DNA of 64,000 bases from Clostridium sp. OF09-36 (GTDB taxonomy: Bacteria > Bacillota > Clostridia > Lachnospirales > Lachnospiraceae), in NCBI RefSeq assembly GCF_003481985.1, contig NZ_QUMD01000007.1, positions 62,001 to 126,000 on the forward strand, in the 5' to 3' direction. Numbering within the stretch: the first letter of the stretch is position 1; every line of letters starts with the position of its first letter. The notes under the pieces are model-generated. The model saw only the letters and a program-made list of their open reading frames with translations. It had not been told where the DNA came from and did not search any database. Both the position numbers and the translations under genes were made by a program. Below are positions 1-8,751 of this stretch, piece after piece.

Positions 1-459
1 GCTATGCGAAAGGATTTCCAGAAAATAGACCGGAAAAACCCGAAAACCAACGGTGAGCTTTTGTACCTGCGTTATAGCACAAAGGGGATCCGTGGGGAAG
101 CACAGAAAGGCTTTCCTTCTGTCCGCACCATTTCCCTTCCAAAGCTCCGTGCTTCCTTTTCTTCCGGACAGACAGAAAATGAAGCTTATCTGAATACGCT
201 CCTTACCCTGATGGCTAACGTCGACGATACCAACGTATTAAGCCGGACCAACCCCGTGGTCCAGGGCTATGTCAAGACTGCCGCTGCACAGTTCTTAAAG
301 CTGGGCGGTGCCTCCACCAGCCAGGGAATGGATGCCTTAAAGAAATTAAATAAGAAATTCATCCAGATGAATGTCAGCCCAGGCGGATGCGCCGATCTGC
401 TTGCCGTTACCATTCTTTTATACCGGCTGGAACAGCGAAACCCGCAGCCTGGGGCATGA
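1..459 (+). CDS. citG: Triphosphoribosyl-dephospho-CoA synthase, C-terminal part (cut by window edge)
   Basis: This is the C-terminal part of CitG, which makes the prosthetic-group precursor of citrate lyase acyl carrier protein from ATP and dephospho-CoA. The visible 152 codons carry the family signatures LYLRYSTKGIRGEA, MANVDDTN and, near the end, SPGGCADLLAVTILLYRLE. The frame is open to base 1, so the internal ATG at base 4 is not the start and the gene (or a CitX-CitG fusion) continues to the left. It is one of only three plus-strand genes in the window and converges with the dipeptidase gene 21 bases away. The identification is firm; whether it is a CitXG fusion cannot be seen. Confidence 0.85.
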   Translation, partial: AMRKDFQKIDRKNPKTNGELLYLRYSTKGIRGEAQKGFPSVRTISLPKLRASFSSGQTENEAYLNTLLTLMANVDDTNVLSRTNPVVQGYVKTAAAQFLKLGGASTSQGMDALKKLNKKFIQMNVSPGGCADLLAVTILLYRLEQRNPQPGA

Positions 460-480
460 CATGCATTCTTTCAATACCTT

Positions 481-1514
481 CTACAATAATTCTTTGTAGA
501 GCCGCAGTACATTTCCATGAAAAACTGCTTCGATCTCTCCGGTTGTAAAACCACTCCGGCTCATGGTGTCTGCCAGAAGCTGCATTCCGGAGCAGTCCTT
601 CATTTCTGTCGGGGTATCGATTCCATCGAAATCAGAACCAAGCCCAATACATCCGATACCGCCAACCTGTTTCATATGTTTCATATGCGCCACCATGTCG
701 CTGCACAGACTGTGCAGCGGCATTTTTTGTACTGCATCCCGGGAAGAGACCAATGGTGTGTCCGCTGATTCGTCTTGTCTGTCTTTTAGAAATGATGCGT
801 AATAGTTGATTCCTGCCACGCCACCGCGCTCTGCCAGTGCCCGGATCATTTCATCGGTTAAATTTCTCGGATGATGTGCCAGTACCCGTGCATTGGAATG
901 GCTTGCAACAAATGGCTTTTTTGTGTAACGGAATACATCCCAGATTCCGGCATCATTTAAATGGGAAATATCGATGATCATTCCGATCCGTTCCATTTCC
1001 TGAACGAATGCAATTCCGGTTTCCGTTAAACCGTGTACCGTGTCCGGTACTGGTCTGGCCGGGGATACGCTCTCATCCTTCCATTCGGAAATCCCAGCTC
1101 ATTTGGGAAATTCCAGGTAATCGTCATCATTCTGGCACCCAGACGGTAAAAATCGCGCAGACACGCCATGTCACCTTTACAGATCCCGCCCTCTTCCAGC
1201 GTCAGCATGGCAGACATTCTGCCCTGCCTCCGGTTTTCTTCAATGTCATTCCAGCTTTTCACAATGCCGATCTGGTCTTCATAACGCCCAAGCTCCGTGT
1301 AAAAAAAATCTACCAGCTTCATTGCATAATGAAACGGATCCTGTTCTCTTCCAAGATGCACAAACATGGCAAAATTCTGCAGGAAATAGTCTCCTTTTTT
1401 CATTTTATTTAGGTCGATGTGAAGCTGGTTATCGAAAATAGATCCTGCTTCTCCACGCTCCCTGGCTTTAAAAAGCTCAGAGATCGTATCACAGTGCATA
1501 TCCACTACCTTCAT
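481..1514 (-). CDS. Membrane dipeptidase (peptidase family M19), frameshifted
   Basis: A zinc dipeptidase of the renal dipeptidase family (M19), hydrolysing dipeptides. The N-terminal half has the metal-binding VDMHCDT and LTLEEGG. The C-terminal half, in another frame, has DISHLND, ASHSNAR and GLGSDFDGID. The two halves join if one C is restored at about 1081-1082 on the plus strand, so that PNGR becomes PNGKDESVSPAR and runs into DTVHGLTETG. The repaired gene is 345 codons, normal for the family. A good ribosome-binding site (GAGGGAGG) precedes the ATG at 1514. There is no signal peptide, so it is probably cytosolic. As written the gene is broken; sequencing error is the likeliest cause. 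Confidence 0.85.
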
Positions 1515-1542
1515 GGACGTTTCGTCCTCCCTCTAAAAACAG

Positions 1543-1573
1543 GAGACCGGCTTTCCCACCGGTCTCTTTTCTT
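1543..1573 (-). terminator. Rho-independent terminator after mgsA
   Basis: A perfect 8-bp stem, GAGACCGG (1543-1550) with CCGGTCTC (1559-1566), has an 8-base loop. T-rich tracts lie on both sides, the longer on the plus strand. It sits just downstream of mgsA and upstream of the dipeptidase start, so it would end the mgsA transcript. Confidence 0.65.
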
Positions 1574-1580
1574 TTTCATA

Positions 1581-2051
1581 TTATAATGTTTCCGCACGTT
1601 CTTCAATATTGCGTTTAAAATTGATCACCTCATGCTGATAATCCGTGTTCATAAAACAGGATGTGATCATGAAATCCGCTGTAGCTTTGTTGACAGCCAT
1701 GGGAATATCATAAACCTGCGCGATACGCATCAGGGCTTTTACATCCGGATCGTGAGGCTGGGCTGTTAATGGATCGGAAAAGAATACCACAAAATCGATG
1801 ACGCCTTCCACGATCTTCGCGCCGATCTGCTGGTCACCGCCCAGAGGGCCGCTGTTGTAGCCTTTTACCGTAAGCCCTGTCTGATCCGTGATCATGCGGG
1901 CGGTCGTGCCGGTTCCATACAGATTATGCTTTTCCAGCTCGTCCTTATGCTCTTTGCACCATGCGATCAGCTTTGGTTTTTCATTGTCATGAGCGATCAG
2001 TGCAATGTTCTTTTTGCTGCCAATAGTAAATGTAATGTATTCCTGAGACAT
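1581..2051 (-). CDS. mgsA: Methylglyoxal synthase
   Basis: Converts dihydroxyacetone phosphate to methylglyoxal and phosphate, a bypass of lower glycolysis when phosphate is short. Family motifs are all present: IALIAHDNEK at the N-terminus, GTGTTARMI, the phosphate-binding SGPLGGDQQIG and FFSDPLTAQPHDPDV with catalytic Asp and His. The start was placed at ATG 2051 because AAGGAGG lies nine bases upstream. An in-frame ATG at 2099 would add 16 residues that the family lacks. The 156-residue product has the usual length. It appears monocistronic, with a terminator directly after it. Confidence 0.93.
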   Translation of the reverse strand: MSQEYITFTIGSKKNIALIAHDNEKPKLIAWCKEHKDELEKHNLYGTGTTARMITDQTGLTVKGYNSGPLGGDQQIGAKIVEGVIDFVVFFSDPLTAQPHDPDVKALMRIAQVYDIPMAVNKATADFMITSCFMNTDYQHEVINFKRNIEERAETL

Positions 2052-2188
2052 ATAACAGATCCTCCTTATTGCTGCCATACACCCTTGTGTGAATGACAAC
2101 CATATTTCTCCTCTGCGGATTAGCTAAAAGGTATCACATATTTGAAAAACATACAAGTGAAATTTTTGTAAAATCTTATCGTATCATC

Positions 2189-2842
2189 TTATTCCTTTTC
2201 CGGTCTATTTTCCGGATCCGGCAATGTGTTTCCGGAAATAGCTTCGCTTTCGGAAACAGGATTTTGTAAAGAATCGATCAGTGCCCAGATTTCATCCCGT
2301 CCCTGTTTCGTTTCCGCAGAGAACGGGATCAGGATATCTTCTTTGGCGAGACCAAGTCCCTCGCGCACCATCTTCACATGCTTCTGGATCTGGCTGCGCT
2401 TTAATTTATCAAGCTTTGTTGCGATGATGACTGGCTTATAGCCATTGGAAACGATCCAGTCGTACATCATCTTGTCATTCGCAGATGGATCATGCCGGAT
2501 ATCGATTAAAAGGAAAATGCATTTGAGCATCTTCGATTTCTTTAAATACCGTTCGATCATCTTGCCCCATTTTGCTTTTACCTCAACAGATACCTTTGCG
2601 TAGCCATAGCCCGGCAGATCAACAAAGTACAAGCTGTCATTGACATTATAGAAATTGATCGTCTGCGTCTTGCCAGGCTGTGAGGAAGTTCTCGCCAGCG
2701 CACGGCGGTTTAACAGACCATTGATTAGGGAAGATTTTCCTACATTGGATTTCCCTGCAAAAGCAAATTCCGGAAGAAGGTTTTCCGGCAATGTGCTGGT
2801 AATACCACAGACTGTCTCCAGTTCCGCTTTTCTAATAATCAT
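2189..2842 (-). CDS. engB: Ribosome biogenesis GTPase YsxC/EngB
   Basis: An essential TRAFAC-class GTPase needed for late assembly of the large ribosomal subunit. Visible GTPase motifs are G1 GKSNVGKS (residues 30-37), G3 DLPGYG (75-80), G4 TKLDK (142-146) and a G5-like SAE, with a conserved Thr-rich switch I region (TQTINFY). At 217 residues it is slightly longer than the usual 195-200 because of an acidic, Ser/Pro-rich tail after residue 190. It is the last gene of the tig-clpP-clpX-lon-engB cluster, 19 bases after lon, an arrangement conserved in Firmicutes. Confidence 0.95.
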   Translation of the reverse strand: MIIRKAELETVCGITSTLPENLLPEFAFAGKSNVGKSSLINGLLNRRALARTSSQPGKTQTINFYNVNDSLYFVDLPGYGYAKVSVEVKAKWGKMIERYLKKSKMLKCIFLLIDIRHDPSANDKMMYDWIVSNGYKPVIIATKLDKLKRSQIQKHVKMVREGLGLAKEDILIPFSAETKQGRDEIWALIDSLQNPVSESEAISGNTLPDPENRPEKE

Positions 2843-2861
2843 GTTTCATCCTCACTTTTTA

Positions 2862-5174
2862 TTATGCAAGTGCTGCAGCCAGCACATCGTCCATGCTCTT
2901 CATATAAAGGATATTCAGGCCCTTTGTGATCTCCTTCGATAATTCCGCAATATCCGCACGGTTTTTCTCCGGCACCAGAACCGTCTCCATATGGGCCATC
3001 TTAGCCGCCAGGATCTTCTCCTTCAGGCCGCCGATCGGAAGCACACGGCCGCGCAGGGTGATCTCACCGGTCATAGCCACCTTTGCCAGTACCTTGCGGT
3101 TTACCACTGCGGAGAACATGGCAGTTGCCATGGTAATTCCGGCAGAAGGACCATCCTTCGGCACGGCCCCTTCAGGAATATGGATATGGATGTCATGCTT
3201 TGCAAAATAATCATCCGGCACATCATACTGCGGGCAGATGGAGCGTACATAGGTTAAGGCTGTCATGGCAGATTCCTTCATGACATCACCCATCTGTCCG
3301 GTCAGCTTTAACTCGCCTTTGCCCGGCATCACATTAACCTCGATCTGCAGCGTGTCACCACCGACACTGGTCCACGCAAGACCACGCACAATACCAACCT
3401 GGTCTTCTTCATTCGCATCCTCAAAGGTAATCTTCTCCTTGCCAAGGTACTTTTCCAGATTGGACTCGGTAACACGGATGTGTTCCTTTTTGTGTTCCAG
3501 ATACTCACGGGCAGATTTCCGGCAGATTTCCCCGATCCGGCGCTCCAGATTACGGACACCGGCCTCGCGAGTGTAATTATGAATGATCTTTTTTAAGGCA
3601 GAATCAGAAATGACGATCTGATCCTTTTTTAAGCCACAGCGTTTGCGCTGCTTCTCCACCAGATAGTTGCGTGCGATATGGAATTTTTCGTTTTCCGTAT
3701 AACTGTTGACCTCAATGACCTCCATACGGTCTAAAAGCGGTCCCGGAATGGTCTGTGTCGTATTGGCCGTCGCGATAAATAAAACATTCGACAGATCGAT
3801 TGGGAGCTCTACATAGTGATCGCGGAACTTCACATTCTGTTCTCCATCCAGCACCTCAAGCAGTGCAGAGGAGGTATCGCCCTTATAATCACTGCTGATC
3901 TTATCGATCTCGTCTAAGAGCATGAGCGGGTTAGACACACCTGCCTGGCGCAGTCCATCGACCAGACGGCCCGGCATGGCACCAACATAGGTCTTCCGGT
4001 GTCCGCGGATCTCAGCCTCGTCGTGGACACCGCCCAGACTGATACGCACATACTTTTTATTTAAAGCGCGTGCTACCGAACGGGCAATGGAAGTTTTACC
4101 AGTTCCCGGAGGTCCCACCAGACAGATGATCGGGCTATTACCTTTCTTTGTCAGGACACGGACTGCCAGATACTCTAATACGCGCTCCTTTACCTGTTCC
4201 AGACCATAATGATCTTCCTCCAGGATCTCCTTCGCGTGTTTTAAGTCATTATTATCTTTGGATATTTTATTCCATGGAAGTTCCAGAACCGTCTCAATGT
4301 AGGTGCGGATCACATTGCTTTCCTGTCCGCCGCCCGGCATGCCTTTTAAACGGTCGATCTCTTTCTGGATCTTTTCCTTTACTTCCTTATCTGCCTTTAA
4401 GGAAGCAAGCTGCTTTTCGTATTCATCGGCATCGGACATCAGGTCTTCGCCGAGTTCTTCGCGGATCACCTTCATCTGCTCCCGAAGGATATAATCCTTC
4501 TGGTTTTTATCGATGTTTTCTTTTACCTTTTCCTGAAGCTCCCGGTGGATCTGGGATACCTCGATCTCATGGATCAGGTTGGAAAGCAGTACCTCGTACT
4601 GTCCGGCCAACGTCGGCTCCTCCAGATAACTCTGGCGGATACGGTAATCCCACGGAAGTTCACTTGCCATCTGGAGCATAAGGCTTTCCAGATCATCGCA
4701 CAGCATCATGTTTGGCAGGATCTCTTTTGCAAATTTCGGATGCTGGCGCCCATACGCCTCCAGCTTTTCCTTTAAGATGCGGGACATGGCCTCAGCTGCC
4801 GCACCATCTACATCGGCCTCCTGCTCCTCTGTGAGAAGCACCTCACCGATCAGCGCAGGCTCCTCGCTGTCCAGGTCAAGAAGCTCCGCCCGCTCCTGGC
4901 CCTCTGCCATGACACGGACGATCCCGCCCGGCATTTTTACCAGCTGCTTTATGTAAGAAACAGTACCAATATGATAAAGCTGCTCAAATGCCGGATTCTG
5001 GATATCTGGATCCTTCTGTGCGACAAGGCAGACTCTCTGGTCACTGACCATGGCCTTTTCTACTGCTGCGATCGATTTTTTGCGGCTGATATCGAAGCTG
5101 ATGGTCATTTCCGGAAGCATGGTAAGGCCGCGAAGCGCGATGACCGGCATAGTTAGTATTTTTGTATCTTCCAT
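2862..5174 (-). CDS. lon: ATP-dependent protease Lon
   Basis: A cytosolic AAA+ serine protease that degrades misfolded and regulatory proteins. The order is: N-terminal substrate-binding domain (about 1-200), helical linker, and AAA+ module with Walker A GPPGTGKT (354-361) and Walker B LLDEID (419-424). The C-terminal protease domain has catalytic Ser677 in KDGPSAG and Lys718 in GGLKEK. The start was set at ATG 5174, preceded by AGGAGG, giving 770 residues. An upstream in-frame ATG at 5234 would add residues unrelated to Lon and overlap the clpX terminator hairpin. It lies between clpX and engB. Confidence 0.96.
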   Translation of the reverse strand: MEDTKILTMPVIALRGLTMLPEMTISFDISRKKSIAAVEKAMVSDQRVCLVAQKDPDIQNPAFEQLYHIGTVSYIKQLVKMPGGIVRVMAEGQERAELLDLDSEEPALIGEVLLTEEQEADVDGAAAEAMSRILKEKLEAYGRQHPKFAKEILPNMMLCDDLESLMLQMASELPWDYRIRQSYLEEPTLAGQYEVLLSNLIHEIEVSQIHRELQEKVKENIDKNQKDYILREQMKVIREELGEDLMSDADEYEKQLASLKADKEVKEKIQKEIDRLKGMPGGGQESNVIRTYIETVLELPWNKISKDNNDLKHAKEILEEDHYGLEQVKERVLEYLAVRVLTKKGNSPIICLVGPPGTGKTSIARSVARALNKKYVRISLGGVHDEAEIRGHRKTYVGAMPGRLVDGLRQAGVSNPLMLLDEIDKISSDYKGDTSSALLEVLDGEQNVKFRDHYVELPIDLSNVLFIATANTTQTIPGPLLDRMEVIEVNSYTENEKFHIARNYLVEKQRKRCGLKKDQIVISDSALKKIIHNYTREAGVRNLERRIGEICRKSAREYLEHKKEHIRVTESNLEKYLGKEKITFEDANEEDQVGIVRGLAWTSVGGDTLQIEVNVMPGKGELKLTGQMGDVMKESAMTALTYVRSICPQYDVPDDYFAKHDIHIHIPEGAVPKDGPSAGITMATAMFSAVVNRKVLAKVAMTGEITLRGRVLPIGGLKEKILAAKMAHMETVLVPEKNRADIAELSKEITKGLNILYMKSMDDVLAAALA

Positions 5175-5204
5175 CAGGTTCCTCCTAAATAGATTTAAAC
5201 TCAG

Positions 5205-5231
5205 AAAATGGGAGCCATAAGCTCCCATTTT
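5205..5231 (-). terminator. Hairpin between clpX and lon
   Basis: A perfect 11-bp inverted repeat, AAAATGGGAGC (5205-5215) and its complement (5221-5231), has a 5-base loop. On the minus strand the stem ends in TTTT and is followed by CTGAGTTT. It probably terminates or attenuates the clpX transcript before lon, whose ribosome-binding site lies about 20 bases further on. Confidence 0.6.
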
Positions 5232-5257
5232 CATTTACACGATCCGGCTTATGTCAT

Positions 5258-6568
5258 TTAAGCAATTTCGTCGGATTTTTCTTTCTTCAGTCTCTGGGAG
5301 AGGGTCTTGCGTGGCACAGCCGTATCGCGGTATACCAGCTCCGGCTCTCCGGTTTTATCTACGACATCCTTGGTAATGGTGCAGATGCCGATATTGTTGT
5401 CGGACGGAATTTCATACATGATATCCATCATGACAGATTCCAGAATAGAACGCAGGCCTCTTGCTCCGGTTTTTCTTGCCACTGCAAGCTTTGCAACCTC
5501 AGCAACTGCCTCCGGGGTAAACTCCAGCTTTACGCCATCTAGCTCAAACAGCTTCTGGTACTGCTTGGTCAGTGCATTCTTCGGCTCTGTCAGGATCCGT
5601 GCCAGGGAATGCTCGTCCAGAAGATCCAGGGAAACGGTTACCGGAACACGTCCGATAAACTCCGGGATCAAACCAAATTTTACCAGATCATGCGGCTCAA
5701 CCTGACGCAAAAGCTCGTCGATGTCTGTCTTGTTCTTATCTACGACCTCTGCGTTGAAGCCAATAGATCCGGCGCTGAGTCTGCTCTCGATGATTCTTTC
5801 CAGACCATCGAAAGCACCGCCGCAGATAAACAGAATATTGGTGGTGTCGATCTGGATCAGTTCCTGGTGCGGATGCTTTCTTCCACCCTGCGGCGGCACA
5901 CTTGCAACCGTACCCTCTAAGATCTTTAAGAGTGCCTGCTGGACACCCTCACCTGATACATCTCGGGTAATGGAAACATTTTCAGACTTCTTGGTGATCT
6001 TATCGATCTCGTCTACGTAGATGATACCGTATTCCGCTCTGCTGATATCGTAATCTGCTGCCTGGATCAGTTTTAAGAGGATGTTCTCTACGTCTTCACC
6101 GACATAGCCTGCTTCTGTCAGGGCAGTTGCATCGGCAATGGCAAACGGAACGTTCAAGATCTTGGCAAGGGTCTGTGCAAGATAGGTCTTACCGGAACCG
6201 GTCGGACCCAGCATCAGGATATTGCTCTTTTGTACATCGACATCGCTGCCTGCCCCGGAGGTGATCCGCTTATAATGATTGTACACTGCGACAGACAGCA
6301 CCTTCTTTGCTGCATCCTGTCCAATGACATACTCATCTAAGAATGACTTGATCTCCTTCGGCTTCAACAGATTAATTCCCGCTAAAGGCGAAACAGTTTC
6401 TACTTCCTCTTCATTTTCTTCTAATTCCTCTGCGAGGATTTCCCCGCAAAGCTCGATACATTCGTCACAGATAAATACATTGTTGGAACCGGCAATCAGT
6501 TTTCTTACCTGATCCTGGGTCTTTCCGCAGAAAGAGCATCTGACCCTGTCATCTGTTCTTGTCGGCAT
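5258..6568 (-). CDS. clpX: ATP-dependent Clp protease, ATPase subunit ClpX
   Basis: A hexameric AAA+ unfoldase that feeds substrates to ClpP. The N-terminal zinc-binding domain shows Cys11, Cys14, Cys34 and Cys37. The AAA+ domain has Walker A GPTGSGKT (121-128), the pore loop GYVGED (154-159) and Walker B IIYVDEID (182-189). Downstream are sensor residues and the ClpP-docking IGF-type loop region (SIGFNAEV). The length of 436 residues is typical, with a Lys-rich tail. It lies 56 bases downstream of clpP in the same direction, so both subunits of the protease are probably co-expressed. Confidence 0.97.
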   Translation of the reverse strand: MPTRTDDRVRCSFCGKTQDQVRKLIAGSNNVFICDECIELCGEILAEELEENEEEVETVSPLAGINLLKPKEIKSFLDEYVIGQDAAKKVLSVAVYNHYKRITSGAGSDVDVQKSNILMLGPTGSGKTYLAQTLAKILNVPFAIADATALTEAGYVGEDVENILLKLIQAADYDISRAEYGIIYVDEIDKITKKSENVSITRDVSGEGVQQALLKILEGTVASVPPQGGRKHPHQELIQIDTTNILFICGGAFDGLERIIESRLSAGSIGFNAEVVDKNKTDIDELLRQVEPHDLVKFGLIPEFIGRVPVTVSLDLLDEHSLARILTEPKNALTKQYQKLFELDGVKLEFTPEAVAEVAKLAVARKTGARGLRSILESVMMDIMYEIPSDNNIGICTITKDVVDKTGEPELVYRDTAVPRKTLSQRLKKEKSDEIA

Positions 6569-6624
6569 AAAATAACACCTTGTCCTTTCCTGGTTGTAAC
6601 AATTCCTGCACGCCTGGCGTCCGC

Positions 6625-7212
6625 TTAGTGTTTTGCGATCACCTGGTCGATCAGGCCGTATTTTAATGCTTCTTCCGCAGTCATATAGTTGTCGCGCTCT
6701 GTGTCGCGGCAGATGACCTCGTACGGCTGGCCGGTATTTGCTGCAAGAATCTCATTTAATTTCTTTTTGGTCTGCAGGATCTTCTCTGCAACGATCTGGA
6801 TCTCCGTTGCCTGACCCTGTGCACCACCGGATGGCTGGTGGATCATAACCTCTGCGTTCGGAAGTGCAAAACGTTTTCCTTTTGCACCGCCTGCCAGAAG
6901 AAATGCTCCCATGCTTGCTGCCATACCGATACATACGGTAGATACATCACATTTGATGTAGTTCATGGTATCGTAGATAGCCATGCCAGCAGTCACGGAA
7001 CCGCCCGGGCTGTTAATATATAAGTTAATATCCTTACCTGGATCTTCGGATTCCAGGAACAGAAGCTGTGCCACGATCAGGCTTGCTGAAACGTCGGTCA
7101 CCTCTTCCCCAAGGAAAATAATTCTCTCTTTTAATAATCGGGAATAAATATCGTAGGAGCGTTCTCCTCTGCTGGTCTGTTCAATTACGTAAGGTACCAA
7201 TGCCATCGTCAA
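6625..7212 (-). CDS. clpP: ATP-dependent Clp protease, proteolytic subunit ClpP
   Basis: The serine peptidase core of ClpXP, forming the 14-subunit chamber. The catalytic triad is visible as Ser100 (GMAASMG), His125 (MIHQPSGG) and Asp174 (TERDNYM). The length of 195 residues is standard. The start ATG at 7212 follows a CAGGAGG ribosome-binding site. It lies between trigger factor and clpX, the conserved order in Firmicutes. A 156-base gap to tig contains a 10-bp inverted repeat, described separately, which may regulate transcript ends or stability. Confidence 0.97.
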   Translation of the reverse strand: MTMALVPYVIEQTSRGERSYDIYSRLLKERIIFLGEEVTDVSASLIVAQLLFLESEDPGKDINLYINSPGGSVTAGMAIYDTMNYIKCDVSTVCIGMAASMGAFLLAGGAKGKRFALPNAEVMIHQPSGGAQGQATEIQIVAEKILQTKKKLNEILAANTGQPYEVICRDTERDNYMTAEEALKYGLIDQVIAKH

Positions 7213-7295
7213 ATCCTCCTGTCTTGTATTGCATTTTCATTGCACACCAGAAATGCGCCCACAGCGCATCTGCTGATTTCTGTCTTTTGCAATGA

Positions 7296-7334
7296 TAGGT
7301 GCAGACTCCAGGTCTGGCCCGAAATCTGCACCTA
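7296..7334 (-). promoter_or_regulatory. Inverted repeat between tig and clpP
   Basis: A perfect 10-bp stem, TAGGTGCAGA (7296-7305) with TCTGCACCTA (7325-7334), encloses a 19-base loop that could itself fold (GGCCAG...CTGG on the minus strand). No T-run follows on the minus strand, so it is a poor classical terminator. It may be a processing or stability element separating tig from the clp genes, or an operator. Confidence 0.4.
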
Positions 7335-7368
7335 GTCATAATCATACTATTTCCTTTTCTGGAAGATA

Positions 7369-8655
7369 TTATACTAACTTAGCCTCAGCTACCAGGAAAT
7401 CTACTGCCTCCTGAACAGCCATGTCAGCCTTCATCTGAGCCATTCCAGCCTCACCCATGATGCTCTTGATCTGCTCAACGTCCATCTTGTAGTTCTCAGA
7501 CATCTTCTTGATCTCAGCCTCTACTAACTCGTCAGACGGCTCAATCTTCTCAGCTGCTACAACAGCCTCGAGTACCAGACGGGTGCGCAGTCTTAACTCA
7601 GCCTGCGGACGCATCTGCTCCTGGAGCTGCTCGATGGTGCTGCCGGTGAACTGCAGGTACTGGTCAAAGCTGATGCCCTGGCTCTGCAGTCTGCGTGCAT
7701 AGTCCTCGATCATGTTGCGAACCTGCTCATCAACCATCGGTGCCGGGATATCCATCTGAGCGTTGTCAACAACCTTCTGTACTACGTTGTTTTCGTTCTC
7801 AGCGGTAGCCTGTGCCTGCTTGGTCTCAGCCAGTTTGTTCTTAACATCCTCTTTGTATGCGTCCAGAGTCTCGAACTCAGAAACCTCGCTTGCGAACTCG
7901 TCGTTCAGCTCCGGAAGCTCTTTCATCTTGATCTCTTTGATCTTAACCTTGAAGGTTGCCGGCTTGCCAGCCAGCTCAGCTGCATGGTACTCAGCCGGGA
8001 AGGTTACGTTTACTTCTACATCCTCGCCGATGTTCTTGCCGATCAGCTGATCCTCAAAGGTATCGATGAAGGAATGGGAACCGATCACCAGGGTGTAGTC
8101 CTCTGCCTTGCCGCCCTCGAATGCCTTGCCATCTACAAAGCCCTCGAAATCGATCACGGTCTGGTCACCGTCTGCTACTGCACGGTCCTCTACGGTTACC
8201 AGTCTGGAGTTCTGCTCCTGAACCTTCTTTAACTCTGCCTCTACGTCAGCATCGGTAACTTCCGGTTTTGCCTTCTCTACTTCGATGCCTTTGTACTCAC
8301 CAAGGGTAACCTCCGGCTTGGTAGCTACGGATGCAACGTAGATGAATGCTTTGCCCTTCTCTACCTGCTCGATGGAGATCTCCGGTCTGGAAACAATCTC
8401 AAGACCGCTCTCTTTTGCAGCGTCCGGGTAGGAAGCGTTGATTGCCTCGTCTACAGCGTCCTCATAGAAAACGCCTGCGCCGTACATTTTCTCGATCATT
8501 GCCTGCGGAGCTTTTCCTTTACGGAAACCAGGAATGTTGAATTTGTTTTTATTCTTGTTATAGGAAGTTTTAAGAGCTGCCTCGAACTGCTCTGCCGGTA
8601 CTTCTACGGTTAATTTCGCCATGTTTTTCTCTAATTTTTCTACCTGTAAACTCAT
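7369..8655 (-). CDS. tig: Trigger factor (ribosome-associated chaperone and prolyl isomerase)
   Basis: A ribosome-bound chaperone that meets nascent chains at the tunnel exit. The N-terminal ribosome-binding domain has the signature GFRKGKAP (about residues 44-51). A central FKBP-type prolyl isomerase domain spans about 150-245, and the C-terminal helical domain forms the substrate cradle. The length of 428 residues is normal. A TATAAT -10 box lies about 65 bases upstream. It is the first gene of the tig-clpP-clpX-lon-engB cluster, linking nascent-chain folding with proteolysis. Confidence 0.96.
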   Translation of the reverse strand: MSLQVEKLEKNMAKLTVEVPAEQFEAALKTSYNKNKNKFNIPGFRKGKAPQAMIEKMYGAGVFYEDAVDEAINASYPDAAKESGLEIVSRPEISIEQVEKGKAFIYVASVATKPEVTLGEYKGIEVEKAKPEVTDADVEAELKKVQEQNSRLVTVEDRAVADGDQTVIDFEGFVDGKAFEGGKAEDYTLVIGSHSFIDTFEDQLIGKNIGEDVEVNVTFPAEYHAAELAGKPATFKVKIKEIKMKELPELNDEFASEVSEFETLDAYKEDVKNKLAETKQAQATAENENNVVQKVVDNAQMDIPAPMVDEQVRNMIEDYARRLQSQGISFDQYLQFTGSTIEQLQEQMRPQAELRLRTRLVLEAVVAAEKIEPSDELVEAEIKKMSENYKMDVEQIKSIMGEAGMAQMKADMAVQEAVDFLVAEAKLV

Positions 8656-8719
8656 GATATGGGTTCCTCCTTACATCTATGTATGGCCGTCCCGGCAGGG
8701 CGCCACACTTCAATTCACC

Positions 8720-8725
8720 ATTATA
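8720..8725 (-). promoter_or_regulatory. Probable -10 box of tig
   Basis: On the minus strand a perfect TATAAT lies 65 bases upstream of the tig ATG, in an AT-rich stretch. The -35 region is weak: TGGTAA at a 17-base distance. It is the only promoter-like sequence in the 96-base gap before tig. Confidence 0.45.
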
Positions 8726-8751
8726 GCATAGACTTTTTATAATTACCAGTC